A stretch of 64,000 nucleotides of DNA from Ferruginivarius sediminum (GCF_003344765.1 NZ_QPMH01000011.1:1-64000), one strand, 5' to 3'; shown: positions 48,649 through 56,951, counted from the stretch's first letter. Numbers and translations: made by a program. The notes: generated by a model from the letters alone, not told the origin.

Positions 48649-49428
48649 ATGGACCAGGCCAGCGAACCCGCGCCGCAGACGCTGCACACCGCCGACGGCG
48701 CCACCATCGCCTATCACCGGCTGGAGGGGAAACTGCCCGGCATCGTCTTTCTGGGCGGCTTCGCTTCCGACATGACGGGCACCAAGGCGCTCGCCCTGGA
48801 GGCCTTTGCGCGGGAGCGCGGGCACGCCTTCGTGCGCTTCGATTATCAAGGGCACGGCCAGTCCTCGGGACGGTTCGAGGACGGCACCATCGGCCAGTGG
48901 TCGCGCGACGCCATCGCGGTGCTGGACGAACTGACCGAAGGGCCGCAGATCCTCGTCGGCTCGTCCATGGGCGGCTGGATCATGCTGCTGGTGGCGCTTG
49001 CCCGCGCCAGCCACGTGGCCGGGCTGATCGGCATCGCCGCCGCGCCGGACTTCACCGAGGACCTGATGTGGGAGCGCATGGACGACACCGTGCGCGCCAC
49101 CATCGAACGCGACGGCGTCTACTACGAGCCCTCGGAGTACGGCGAGCCGCTGCCGATCACCCGCCACCTGATCGAGGAAGGCCGCAGCCATCTCCTCTTG
49201 CGCGGCAATATTCCCCTCGCATGCCCCGTCCGCCTGCTGCAGGGCATGGACGACCGCGACGTACCCTGGGAGTGGGCCTTGAAACTCCAGTCGGCACTGC
49301 AAAGCGAGGACGTCGAGACCGTGCTGATTAAACACGGCGACCACCGCCTCTCCGAACCCCACGACATCCAGCGCCTGCGCTTCCAGCTCGACCGGCTGCT
49401 GCATCAGGTGGAGGGGGTGGTGGATTAA
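48649..49428 (+). CDS. alpha/beta hydrolase
   Basis: A 259-aa serine hydrolase. The catalytic triad reads Ser106 (GSSMGG), Asp202 (GMDDRDVPW) and His232 (KHGDHRLS); the FDYQGHGQSSG loop precedes the nucleophile. The overall pattern resembles ABHD10-like thioesterases and depalmitoylases, but no substrate can be assigned. There is no signal peptide. The ATG at 48649 was chosen because the frame upstream of it runs antisense through the glycosyltransferase gene. It is divergent from that gene. Confidence 0.88.
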   Translation: MDQASEPAPQTLHTADGATIAYHRLEGKLPGIVFLGGFASDMTGTKALALEAFARERGHAFVRFDYQGHGQSSGRFEDGTIGQWSRDAIAVLDELTEGPQILVGSSMGGWIMLLVALARASHVAGLIGIAAAPDFTEDLMWERMDDTVRATIERDGVYYEPSEYGEPLPITRHLIEEGRSHLLLRGNIPLACPVRLLQGMDDRDVPWEWALKLQSALQSEDVETVLIKHGDHRLSEPHDIQRLRFQLDRLLHQVEGVVD

Positions 49429-49536
49429 CTTGATCGCAAAAGCCGGTGACGCATCAGGCTGAGCGGCATGCGAGACCGCATCGCTATCGGATGAAACGCT
49501 GGGCTCCGGCCCGTATGCTTTTGTGTTGACTTTCGT

Positions 49537-49551
49537 ACATACAAACATACA
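49537..49551. promoter_or_regulatory. direct repeat ahead of brnTA
   Basis: Two ACATACA copies spaced by 8 bp lie 12-26 bp upstream of the brnT ATG, next to a TTGACT (49526-49531) that could be a -35 element. Ribbon-helix-helix antitoxins such as BrnA bind short repeats, so this is a plausible autoregulatory site. Confidence 0.4.
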
Positions 49552-49562
49552 TCGTATAAAAG

Positions 49563-49889
49563 ATGAAAAATCTGATTGCGGGCTTTGATTGGGACAATGG
49601 CAACGTTGAAAAGTGCCAGAAACACGGGGTTTCCAGGTTCGAAATCGAGGAATTGTTCCATCGAACCGTGATGCTGTTGCCGGATGGCGATCATTCGAAC
49701 AGTCATGAGCAACGGTTCCGAGCCATTGGGACGACGCAGGCAGGCCGATACATATTCGTCGTTTTCACCATGCGTGCCCTTGATGGGCAAATGATGATCC
49801 GGCCAATCAGCGCCCGCTACATGCACCGAAAGGAAGTTGACCGTTATGAGCAAGAAAATCCCACGCTTCAAGAGCGACGCGGAGGCTGA
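49563..49889 (+). CDS. brnT: BrnT-family RNase-like toxin
   Basis: A 108-aa toxin of the BrnT family (RelE-like fold, ribonuclease). The start GFDWDNGNVEKCQKHGVSRFEIEELF is diagnostic, as is the late RPISARYMHRKEVDRYEQ segment. The gene overlaps the antitoxin gene by 44 bp, in the toxin-first order usual for brnTA. Base composition is less GC-rich than around it, which suggests a mobile module. Confidence 0.9.
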   Translation: MKNLIAGFDWDNGNVEKCQKHGVSRFEIEELFHRTVMLLPDGDHSNSHEQRFRAIGTTQAGRYIFVVFTMRALDGQMMIRPISARYMHRKEVDRYEQENPTLQERRGG

Positions 49890-50103
49890 AGATTTCGTCG
49901 CCACCGCCGACTTGAGCGAATATGACCTGTCTGGTGCAAAACCGGTTCGGTTCGAGTTTGAGAAAAAGGCAGCGCGCGTCAACATGCGGCTGCCGGAATC
50001 GCTGCTTGATGCCATCAAGGCCCGTGCCAAGGCACGCGGCATCCCGTATCAGCGCTATATCCGGGAAACCCTTGAGGAAGCCGTTGGGAAACACCACGGC
50101 TAG
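49846..50103 (+). CDS. brnA: BrnA-like ribbon-helix-helix antitoxin
   Basis: An 85-aa antitoxin. The C-terminal half (ARVNMRLPESLLDAIKARAKARGIPYQRYIRETLEE in outline) is a CopG/ribbon-helix-helix DNA-binding domain; the N-terminus (PRFKSDAEAEDFVATADLSEYD) is the toxin-binding part. The ATG at 49846 has AAAGGAAG at 9 bp. It should neutralise BrnT and repress the shared promoter. Confidence 0.88.
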   Translation: MSKKIPRFKSDAEAEDFVATADLSEYDLSGAKPVRFEFEKKAARVNMRLPESLLDAIKARAKARGIPYQRYIRETLEEAVGKHHG

Positions 50104-50198
50104 GAAAGGTCATTTACCCTATCCGCCCGATGCAGCTCCAATCCGGCCGCCGGAAAAACCAGTACGTGCTCCGGCCCGGCGTAATACGGAATCCCGGC

Positions 50199-51077
50199 CT
50201 ACCCCCCACCCCCCAGCAACGCCTCCAACCCCGTCCGATAGTCCGGGTACGCCAGCCGCACACCCAGTTCCTCGTGCATGCGGCGGTTGCTGACGCGTTT
50301 GTTGTCCTGCCAGAAGGTCTTGCCCATGTCGGACAGGCCGGCATCCTCCAGCGCCACGAGCGGCGGCGATTCCACGCCCAGGAGGCGGCAGGCGTGTTCG
50401 GTGACCTCGGCCGGGGCGGCGGGTTCGTCGTCGCAGACATTGTAGACGCGGCCCGGATTCGGGCGCGCCATCGAGGCCTGGAGCACCGTGGCGATGTCCT
50501 CGACATGGATGCGGCTGAACACCTGCCCCGGCTTGTCGATGCGCTTCGCACGGCCCTGGCGCACGGCGTCCAGCGGGCTGCGGCCGGGGCCGTAGATGCC
50601 GGCAAGGCGGAAGACGTGGACGGGAATGCCCTGCCCCGCATGCAGGCGCAGCCAGGCGTGCTCGGCCGCGACGCGGCGTTCCGCCCTGGCACTGGTCGGA
50701 TGAAGCTCCGACTCCTCGTCCACCCAGCCGCCCTCGCGGTTGCCATACACGCCGGTGGTGGACAGATAGCCGGCCCACGCCAGCCTGCCGGCCAGCGCGG
50801 CGATGTCGCCGGCATGGTGGTCCAGAACCGGATCGCCCTCGCGGTTGGGCGGCACGGAACTCAACAGGTGCGTGGTGCCGGCCAGCGCCGTCGCGGCGTC
50901 GGCAAGCGGCTGGCCTCGGTCGAAAACGCATGCCTCAACCCCGGCCGCGCGCAGTTCCCCGGCCTTCGCCTCATCGCGCGTGGTCCCGGCGACCCGCCAG
51001 CCCTCGGCCAGCAGGCGGTCGGCCAGACGGCGGGCGCTGTAGCCCAGGCCAAAGCAGAACAGCCGCTTCGATGTCAT
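50199..51077 (-). CDS. NAD(P)-binding SDR-type protein (YeeZ-like)
   Basis: A 292-aa Rossmann-fold protein. It starts MTSKRLFCFGLGYSARRLADRL, with the nucleotide-binding GLGYSA loop, and carries YLSTTGVYGNREGGWVDE and FRLAGIYGPGRSPLD, typical of extended SDR proteins related to YeeZ and nucleotide-sugar epimerases. The substrate is unknown. The ATG at 51077 is chosen over longer reading into the divergent TPR gene. The spacing to that gene is 82 bp. Confidence 0.85.
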   Translation of the reverse strand: MTSKRLFCFGLGYSARRLADRLLAEGWRVAGTTRDEAKAGELRAAGVEACVFDRGQPLADAATALAGTTHLLSSVPPNREGDPVLDHHAGDIAALAGRLAWAGYLSTTGVYGNREGGWVDEESELHPTSARAERRVAAEHAWLRLHAGQGIPVHVFRLAGIYGPGRSPLDAVRQGRAKRIDKPGQVFSRIHVEDIATVLQASMARPNPGRVYNVCDDEPAAPAEVTEHACRLLGVESPPLVALEDAGLSDMGKTFWQDNKRVSNRRMHEELGVRLAYPDYRTGLEALLGGGG

Positions 51078-51159
51078 GGAAACGCCCCGATTGATGTCTT
51101 GCGCCCGCGCCGGCAAGCCGCGACGGTATGACCCGGAAAAGCGCAAGGCAAGGAGAGCG

Positions 51160-51963
51160 ATGTTCCGGCAAGCGAAAGTGCTCCTGACGGCGGCGTTGCT
51201 GCTGCTTCCGCCCACGGTGGCCGCGGCGCAGGACGGCACGAGCGACGGCGGGGACGACGCGGCGCTGCAAGCCGCGGAGCAGTACGCGGACTGCATGCGG
51301 CTGGCGGCCGAGAACCCCGCCAAGGCCATCGAGACGGCGCGCACCTGGGTGGATCAGGGCGGCGGCGACCCGGCCCGCCATTGCAAGGCCATCGCGCAGT
51401 TCAACAAGGGCCACTATGCCGAGGCGGCGCGGCAACTGGAGCAGCTTGCCAAGACGATGGACAAGGACAGCCGCCCGGCCCTGCGCGCGGACGCGCTGGC
51501 GCAGGCGGGGCAGGCCTGGCTGCTGACCGGCGAGGTGGCGCGCGCGGAGGCGGCGCAGACCGCCGCGCTGGACATCGCGCCGAAGTCCGCCGAGCTGTGG
51601 ATCGACCGGGCGCTGACGCGCTTCGAAATGGCGGACTACTGGAAAGCCATCGACGACCTGAACCGCGCCAGCGAACTGGCGCCGAAAAATCCGACGGTCT
51701 ATGTCTTCCGTGCCAGCGCCTATCGCCACGTGGACACGCTGGAACTCGCGCGCGACGACATCAACCGGGCCCTTCAACTCGACCCGGACAACGCCGAGGC
51801 GCTGCTGGAGCGCGGTATCGTCCGGCGACTGTCGGGCGACACGGCCGCCGCGCGTAAGGACTGGCTGAAGGTCATCGACATGGCGCCCGAAAGCCCGGCC
51901 GCCGCCGACGCGCGCGCGAACCTGGAGAAGATGGACGTCAAGGCAGACGGCAACGGCGAATAA
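51160..51963 (+). CDS. periplasmic tetratricopeptide-repeat protein
   Basis: A 267-aa exported protein. The signal peptide spans residues 1-25 (MFRQAKVLLTAALLLLPPTV then AAAQD, cleavage after AAA). At least four TPR units follow, for example ADALAQAGQAWLLTGEVARAEAAQ, AELWIDRALTRFEMADYWKAIDDL and PDNAEALLERGIVRRLSGD. The ATG at 51160 has AAGGAG in front. It probably acts as a protein-interaction scaffold; the partner is unknown. Confidence 0.85.
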   Translation: MFRQAKVLLTAALLLLPPTVAAAQDGTSDGGDDAALQAAEQYADCMRLAAENPAKAIETARTWVDQGGGDPARHCKAIAQFNKGHYAEAARQLEQLAKTMDKDSRPALRADALAQAGQAWLLTGEVARAEAAQTAALDIAPKSAELWIDRALTRFEMADYWKAIDDLNRASELAPKNPTVYVFRASAYRHVDTLELARDDINRALQLDPDNAEALLERGIVRRLSGDTAAARKDWLKVIDMAPESPAAADARANLEKMDVKADGNGE

Positions 51964-52205
51964 GCCGGCGGACACGCGCGGCCTGTTCCCCGTCTGCGCC
52001 CCGAAAGCCGTTGCGTTACCGGCCCCCGCGGCTCACCATGGAAATTGGACTCTTGAAAATCCCACTTGGCTGTGCTCCTGACCTGTCCGGAGGGAAGCAT
52101 GGGCGGACTCGGCGTGGCGGGGGGCGCGATGGCGCGGCCGACGAAAATACCGACCGATTTCGGGATCTGGCCTCCCGTCCATAAGCGGAAGTCCGAGAGG
52201 CGGCG

Positions 52206-52907
52206 TTGACGTCCGGGCCGCGGTCACCGCACGCGCGCGGCCGGATGCCGGTGCTTCAACGCCGGAGTTCCCGGCTGGCCCTGCTGGCCGTCATCTATCT
52301 CGGCCTGATCGTCGCAGGCCAGTTCCTTGGCGTGTCGACGATCGAGATGCTTGGCTGGGACGCGCGAAGCGGTCCCGACGGAACGATGCACCGCGCGATC
52401 ATGGCGGTCGTAGGGGTCTACGCGCTGCTCATGATGATGCCGTTCATGCCGGCCATCGAGGTCGGCGTGGCGCTGATGCTGATGTTCGGCGCGGATATCT
52501 GCGTGCAGATCTATCTGGCGACGGTTGGCGCGCTCAGCGTGACGTTCATGATCGGACGGCTGGTGCCGGTGCACGTTTGCGCAGCCGTGTTCCGCTTTCT
52601 CGGTTTGCGTCGGGCCCGCGAGCTTATCCTGGCCCTCAGCCCGCTGGACGAGCGCGGACGCCTGGAACTGCTGCTGGAGCACGCGCCGAGGCGGGTGGTG
52701 CCGACGCTGCTGCGTCACCGTTATCTGGGGCTGGCGCTGATACTGAACCTTCCCGGCAATGCGCTGCTGGGCGGCGGCGGCGGAATCGCGATGATCGCGG
52801 GGATGAGCGGCCTGTTCGCGCCGCCGCTCTACCTCGTGGTGGTCGCAGTCGCCGTGCTGCCGGTGCCGGCGGCGGTGGCGCTGACGGGCGGTGGCATCCT
52901 TTGGTGA
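52206..52907 (+). CDS. polytopic membrane protein, weakly DedA/VTT-like
   Basis: A 233-aa inner-membrane protein with about five hydrophobic segments (around 27-43, 62-80, 83-115, 168-200, 203-232). The PFMPAIEVGVALMLMFG stretch and the C-terminal GGGGGIAMIAGMSGLF loop are reminiscent of VTT/DedA proteins, but the match is weak. TTG at 52206 is preferred because GAGAGG lies 5 bp upstream; the ATG at 52245 has none. Function unknown. Confidence 0.6.
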   Translation: MTSGPRSPHARGRMPVLQRRSSRLALLAVIYLGLIVAGQFLGVSTIEMLGWDARSGPDGTMHRAIMAVVGVYALLMMMPFMPAIEVGVALMLMFGADICVQIYLATVGALSVTFMIGRLVPVHVCAAVFRFLGLRRARELILALSPLDERGRLELLLEHAPRRVVPTLLRHRYLGLALILNLPGNALLGGGGGIAMIAGMSGLFAPPLYLVVVAVAVLPVPAAVALTGGGILW

Positions 52908-52943
52908 CTGGTGGGATGAGACCCCGCAGCGGGCGGCCCCGCT

Positions 52944-53612
52944 TCAGAAATCCAGGTCGGCGTAGTGCGACGGCGGTGGCAGGCCCGGAACCTGGTCGGC
53001 CAGGATGCCGCGAAAGCTGGGCCGCGACTTGACGCGGGCGTACCAGTCCTTGGCACCCTGGTGCTGCTCCCACGGCACATCGCCGACGTAGTCGACGCAG
53101 GAAAGCTGCGCCGCCGCCGCGATGTCCGCCATCGAGAAGTCGTCGCCTGCCAGCCACGTGCGCCGGTCGCACAGCCAGGCGATGTAGTCCAAGTGGTAGT
53201 GGATGTTGGCGTGCCCGGCCCGGATCGCCTGCGAATCCGGGTGGCCCAGCTTCATGAAGCGTTTCAGGATCTTCTCGTCGACGAGGTTGATCGTCACCTC
53301 GCGGTTGAACTTGGCATCGAACCACAGGGCCAGACGGCGCACCTCCGCCCGCTCCATCGGGTCGTGGCCCAGCAGCGTGGGCTCGGGGCAAGTTTCTTCC
53401 AGGTACTCGGCGATGACACCGGCGTCCGGGATCACCGCGCCGCCGTCCTCCACCAGGACCGGCACCTCGCCCGCCGGGTTCAGGCGCAGGAAGCCCTCGC
53501 GCCGCTCCCACACCTGCTCGGCCTTCAGCTCGAAGTCGAGCTTCTTCTCCCGCATCAACACGCGGATCTTGCGGCAACCGGGATGCAGGGGCAGGTGATA
53601 GAGGACGCGCAT
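52944..53612 (-). CDS. glutathione S-transferase
   Basis: A 222-aa GST. The thioredoxin-like N-domain has the start MRVLYHLPLHPGCRKIRVLM and the cis-Pro/Gly segment NPAGEVPVLVEDGG; the helical C-domain carries DFSMADIAAAAQLSCVDY. It conjugates or reduces substrates with glutathione; the class is unclear. The ATG at 53612 is used. It is convergent with the membrane protein gene and downstream of the ZIP transporter gene. Confidence 0.9.
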   Translation of the reverse strand: MRVLYHLPLHPGCRKIRVLMREKKLDFELKAEQVWERREGFLRLNPAGEVPVLVEDGGAVIPDAGVIAEYLEETCPEPTLLGHDPMERAEVRRLALWFDAKFNREVTINLVDEKILKRFMKLGHPDSQAIRAGHANIHYHLDYIAWLCDRRTWLAGDDFSMADIAAAAQLSCVDYVGDVPWEQHQGAKDWYARVKSRPSFRGILADQVPGLPPPSHYADLDF

Positions 53613-53678
53613 GGCGGGCAAACCATATCCCGCGAAATGGTTAATGAACAGGGCGACTCGGCACGAAGCCGCCCCCCT

Positions 53679-54422
53679 CTACATACCAACCAGAAGGCCG
53701 AGCGCCACCATGCCGACGATGGACAGCCCCACCGCGCCGAAGACCGCCGTACGGCTGGCCTCGTTGAGCGCCTCGGGGATCATCTCGCGCATCGTCATCC
53801 ACAGCATCGCCCCGGCGGCGAGGCCCAGGCCGACCGGCAGCACCGGATGGAACACCGCGACGAAGAGAAAGGCGGGAATCGCAAGAAGCGGCTGCGGCAG
53901 CGAGGAGAACACGCTCCACCACGCGGCCATCAGGACCGACACGCCACGCGGCACGAGGACGAGCGAAATCGCCAGCCCCTCCGGCACGTTGTGGATGGCG
54001 ATGGCGATGGTCATCAGAATTCCAAGATCCTCGCCGCCGCCGAAGGAGACGCCGACCCCGATGCCCTCGGCCGCCGAGTGCAGCGTCATCACGCCGACGA
54101 TCATCAGCGCCTTGCGCGCGTCGGCGCCTGTCAGCGCGCCGACGCTGACATGCCCGTGCCCGTCCATCAGACGGTGGCTGTAGACCATGAACACCGCGCC
54201 CAGGCCGATCCCCAACAGCGTCCGCCAGGGACCGATGTTCACGCCCTCGTTGATCAGGCCCAGGCTGGCGGCGATCATCAGCCCGGCGGCGACGGCGTTC
54301 CCGATCGCCTCCCACCGCCGCGACATGTCCCGCACAAACAGGAACGGCAGCGCGCCCAGCCCGGTCGCGACCGCCGTGATCAGCGCGGCGATGAACACCG
54401 TCCAGACGCTCGTCTCGATCAT
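53679..54422 (-). CDS. ZIP family divalent metal transporter
   Basis: A 247-aa membrane protein with about eight helices. The metal-site motifs are clear: LHSAAEGIGVGVSFG in helix 4 and AIAIHNVPEGLAISLVL in helix 5, and a His-rich HRLMDGHGH loop. It likely imports zinc or another divalent metal. It starts at the ATG at 54422, and the GST gene follows 66 bp downstream. Confidence 0.92.
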   Translation of the reverse strand: MIETSVWTVFIAALITAVATGLGALPFLFVRDMSRRWEAIGNAVAAGLMIAASLGLINEGVNIGPWRTLLGIGLGAVFMVYSHRLMDGHGHVSVGALTGADARKALMIVGVMTLHSAAEGIGVGVSFGGGEDLGILMTIAIAIHNVPEGLAISLVLVPRGVSVLMAAWWSVFSSLPQPLLAIPAFLFVAVFHPVLPVGLGLAAGAMLWMTMREMIPEALNEASRTAVFGAVGLSIVGMVALGLLVGM

Positions 54423-54573
54423 GCACCCATTCCCCGAATCCGGCCCGCCGCTTTCGCGGGTGTCGTTACCTCGGGCATATTATCTGGAACTATTCTAAAA
54501 AACGAAAGCCCCCGTGCCCGCATACAATTGTCCGGCAGCCATGCGCCGAACGCAAACGGGTTGGGGGTTGGAT

Positions 54574-54744
54574 TCACACCCGGTTGTCGGTGCCGCCGGC
54601 ATCCCTTGCGGCGCGCCACGCCGCCAAGCGCTCGTCCATGTCCTCCGTGGGGAGCAAGGACTGCCTGGCGCGCTGGTTCAAATCCCTGCGAATCGCATCC
54701 AGGCGGGCAAGCTCCTCGGCCCTGCTATGACGGGTGCTGTCCAC
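54574..54744 (-). CDS. small charged protein downstream of the XRE gene
   Basis: A 56-aa open frame starting GTG at 54744 with AGGAA 9 bp upstream and a stop codon two codons before it. The product begins DSTRHSRAEELARLDAIRRD and is charged and helical with a second block, DMDERLAAWRAARDAG. It starts 12 bp after the XRE gene stop on the same strand, so it may be co-expressed and could be a partner of that regulator. Unrecognised family. Confidence 0.45.
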   Translation of the reverse strand: MDSTRHSRAEELARLDAIRRDLNQRARQSLLPTEDMDERLAAWRAARDAGGTDNRV

Positions 54745-54756
54745 GACTCACGCTTC

Positions 54757-55023
54757 CTACGCCGCCTCCCCTTCCCCGAAGACGGCTTCGAGCAGGACCG
54801 TAAAAGGCACGTCGAACAATTCCGCCATTTCGCCAAGGGTGATGAGCGGCGGTTCGCTGACCCCTCGCTCGAACGCGTCGATCTCTTCGGCGGTGACGTC
54901 GAGTTCGGCGGCAAGCACGGCCTGATCCAGGCCCACCGCAAGCCGCAGACCGCGCAGCACGCGGCCAAGACAGGCCGAAGTCGTTTCCCGCGTCTCGCCC
55001 AAAGCCGTCTCTCCCATGCGCAT
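54757..55023 (-). CDS. XRE-family helix-turn-helix regulator
   Basis: An 88-aa DNA-binding protein. The HTH is visible as GRVLRGLRLAVGLDQAVLAAELDVTAEEIDAFERGVSEPPL in outline, with a short acidic C-terminus. The ATG at 55023 (or 55017) is preferred because an operator-like palindrome with a -10-like core lies 52 bp upstream; GTG at 55074 with GGGAG is the alternative. It is divergent from an S24-like repressor. Confidence 0.82.
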   Translation of the reverse strand: MRMGETALGETRETTSACLGRVLRGLRLAVGLDQAVLAAELDVTAEEIDAFERGVSEPPLITLGEMAELFDVPFTVLLEAVFGEGEAA

Positions 55024-55074
55024 GGCAGGATCTGGACACACCCCTGGCGCAAACTCGTGACCGACGCACCTCAC

Positions 55075-55090
55075 GCGGGTATACTCCCGC
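55075..55090. promoter_or_regulatory. operator-like palindrome, XRE side
   Basis: GCGGG-TATACT-CCCGC, 5-bp arms. The core can serve as a -10 element. It matches the second site at 55164-55178 at 11 of 14 aligned positions (CGGRTATAYTCCSG). Confidence 0.55.
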
Positions 55091-55163
55091 GTTCAGCCGT
55101 GGCAGGGGGCCATGGCCGGCGCGCGTGACGTGTCTACTCTCGTCCAGGTTCGCCCGGAGAGTG

Positions 55164-55178
55164 CCGGATATATTCCGG
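55164..55178. promoter_or_regulatory. operator-like palindrome, S24 side
   Basis: CCGGA-TATAT-TCCGG, 5-bp arms with a TATATT core that may be the -10 of the S24-like gene, 44 bp before its ATG. It is related to the site at 55075-55090. Confidence 0.55.
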
Positions 55179-55221
55179 ACCGTCAAGAGCGTGTCGCAAC
55201 CCTATCCAGATTTTTTTCGGT

Positions 55222-55989
55222 ATGCGGCGTCACATGGCAGAAGAAGACGAGAAACAGGACAACGAGGCAAACGAGGATCGCGCATCTGCTAGCGCAACGC
55301 CGGAGGAAACCACCGACACCGGCTTCGCTACGCTTGGCAACCGTGTCCGCGCGGTCCTCAACCATTACCGCACGCGCGCCGAAGCGGCACGCATTGCGGG
55401 GCGCTCGACCGATCAGTTGCAGCTCTACGTCAGAGGCCGCACCGAACCGGGCCTCGAAGTCATGGCCCGCCTTTGCCGTGGCCCCGGCATCAGCCTCGAC
55501 TGGCTGGCCACCGGCAAAGGAAGCATGAAAATATCCGAGAGATCTGCATCGAACCCGAGTAATCGAGAATATAATAGCGATATCCATCTGCCAAGAGGCT
55601 ACATGCTCCGCCCGGACACGCAGGAGCCGGTCTATTCGGACCTCATTGTGGATTCGCTCACCTTCCGCGCCGATTATCTGCGAAGCCTGCTGGGGCGCGA
55701 GCCGACAGACATATTCCTCCTGCGCATCGATGGCGATGCGATGGAGCCGACGCTCCGAGCGGGCGACCTCTGTCTCGTGGACGCTCAGAAAACACGCGTC
55801 AGCGCGAGCGGTCTCTACGCACTCCTAATAGATGGGGCGCCCCAGGTTCGACGGGTCGATTTGGACAGGAACGGAGTAAATATTATCGCCGACAACACTC
55901 ATTATCCGCCAAAGCATGTTCCGGAAAATCGGCGTTCACACACCGACGTCCTCGGTCGGATAGTATGCATAGAAAATAAAATGCAATAA
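55222..55989 (+). CDS. S24-like repressor with inactive peptidase site
   Basis: A 255-aa CI/LexA-type regulator. The HTH is at about residues 38-75 (GNRVRAVLNHYRTRAEAARIAG). The C-terminal S24 domain reads DGDAMEPTLRAGDLCLVD where the nucleophile Ser should be: it is Ala173. The Lys position in the QVRRVDLD segment is Arg210. So self-cleavage is not expected, although dimerisation may remain. ATG at 55222 or 55234. The gene becomes AT-rich toward its 3' end. Confidence 0.85.
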   Translation: MRRHMAEEDEKQDNEANEDRASASATPEETTDTGFATLGNRVRAVLNHYRTRAEAARIAGRSTDQLQLYVRGRTEPGLEVMARLCRGPGISLDWLATGKGSMKISERSASNPSNREYNSDIHLPRGYMLRPDTQEPVYSDLIVDSLTFRADYLRSLLGREPTDIFLLRIDGDAMEPTLRAGDLCLVDAQKTRVSASGLYALLIDGAPQVRRVDLDRNGVNIIADNTHYPPKHVPENRRSHTDVLGRIVCIENKMQ

Positions 55990-56146
55990 AAACTTCCATT
56001 GCATTCTTAAATATTTTATAAAGAACGCCGCAACATAGTAACGATGAAATTAATCAACACGCATTCTACATCATAACCCGAAGTCACTAATTCATATTCA
56101 TGTGAACGGAATATCACAACTAAGTAACTATCTTCGAATAGACGTG
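55990..56146. other. AT-rich stretch after the S24-like gene
   Basis: About 157 bp of strongly AT-rich DNA between convergent genes, much lower in GC than the window at large. No gene or clear terminator is seen. Confidence 0.5.
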
Positions 56147-56458
56147 CTAGTTATTTAGCGCCTTTCCTCCCACAAATACACCAATTAGAAGTATTGCCGC
56201 TCGTTCCAAAAACGTTAACGCCTCATCAATTCTACCATCGCTTGGATATATGAAAAGAACTGAAGCGTACATCAATATAACAAATACTACCAAGAGCAAA
56301 ACAAGTGGAAGAAGTGTGCTTTTTCCAGTTCCAAAAATTTTACCAACCAACCCGGGTTCATCAGCTAATTCTTGAGGACCACGCTTGGTCGCGCTGTCTG
56401 GTGCATCTGAACTTGGTTCAAGCGGTGGTATCTCGAAATTTTTACGAGGCCGACTCAA
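56147..56458 (-). CDS. small membrane protein paired with a Panacea-domain gene
   Basis: A 103-aa protein, unrecognised family. The N-terminal 45 residues are polar (PLEPSSDAPDSATKRG); then come two hydrophobic helices (about 48-70, LLPLVLLLVVFVILMYASVLF, and 84-98, AAILLIGVFVGGKAL). It starts at TTG 56458, inside the last 17 bp of the Panacea gene, so it is translationally coupled. The layout allows a membrane-acting toxin or effector; that is inference. Confidence 0.6.
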   Translation of the reverse strand: MSRPRKNFEIPPLEPSSDAPDSATKRGPQELADEPGLVGKIFGTGKSTLLPLVLLLVVFVILMYASVLFIYPSDGRIDEALTFLERAAILLIGVFVGGKALNN

Positions 56459-56951
56459 GCTTTCTCCGGAACGTACGCTCTATCAATTCGTTAGGAATCC
56501 TCGGTTTTCGTTCGAGGCTACCATAAGCTCTCTGTATCTGCGACCACGGCTCTCCTTCGCCATGTGTCGCGTTCGATAACTGAATCCCAGTATAACCCTT
56601 ATAGCGACTCCATACAGCATTTAAAAGCTGTTGGGTACGCCCCGGAGCGTTCCCAGTACTTGGTTTCGTGCCATCGAAATCGGACGCTAGCCTACTGATG
56701 GGCAAACGTCCGTTGTCAGCGAACTCGACATAGACGTCTCTTATTACAGGTCCGTGGGGCCATGCCTCTATATCGTCAGGAAACAATGGTCCTAGTTCAT
56801 ACGCAAGATGCCACGCATGAGCGTAAAATATAAGCTTTTGAAGCTTCAACTGGTCAACCACAATGCCATCATCTCGCGCTTTTTCGATAAAAAAGTTGGC
56901 GATCGCTTTGGCTGTGGGAACCACACCTTCTCTGCTGCTAACATTCGTCAT
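56442..56951 (-). CDS. Panacea (DUF4065/SocA-like) domain protein, candidate antitoxin
   Basis: A 169-aa protein. The Panacea motif is clear: KLQKLIFYAHAWHLAYEL, then DDIEAWPHGPVIRDVYVEF. This domain is known to neutralise many different toxins. The ATG at 56951 has AAGG 9 bp upstream; longer starts are less likely. The start of the small membrane protein lies within its final codons. Base composition is AT-rich compared with housekeeping genes here, consistent with transfer. Confidence 0.85.
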   Translation of the reverse strand: MTNVSSREGVVPTAKAIANFFIEKARDDGIVVDQLKLQKLIFYAHAWHLAYELGPLFPDDIEAWPHGPVIRDVYVEFADNGRLPISRLASDFDGTKPSTGNAPGRTQQLLNAVWSRYKGYTGIQLSNATHGEGEPWSQIQRAYGSLERKPRIPNELIERTFRRKLESAS

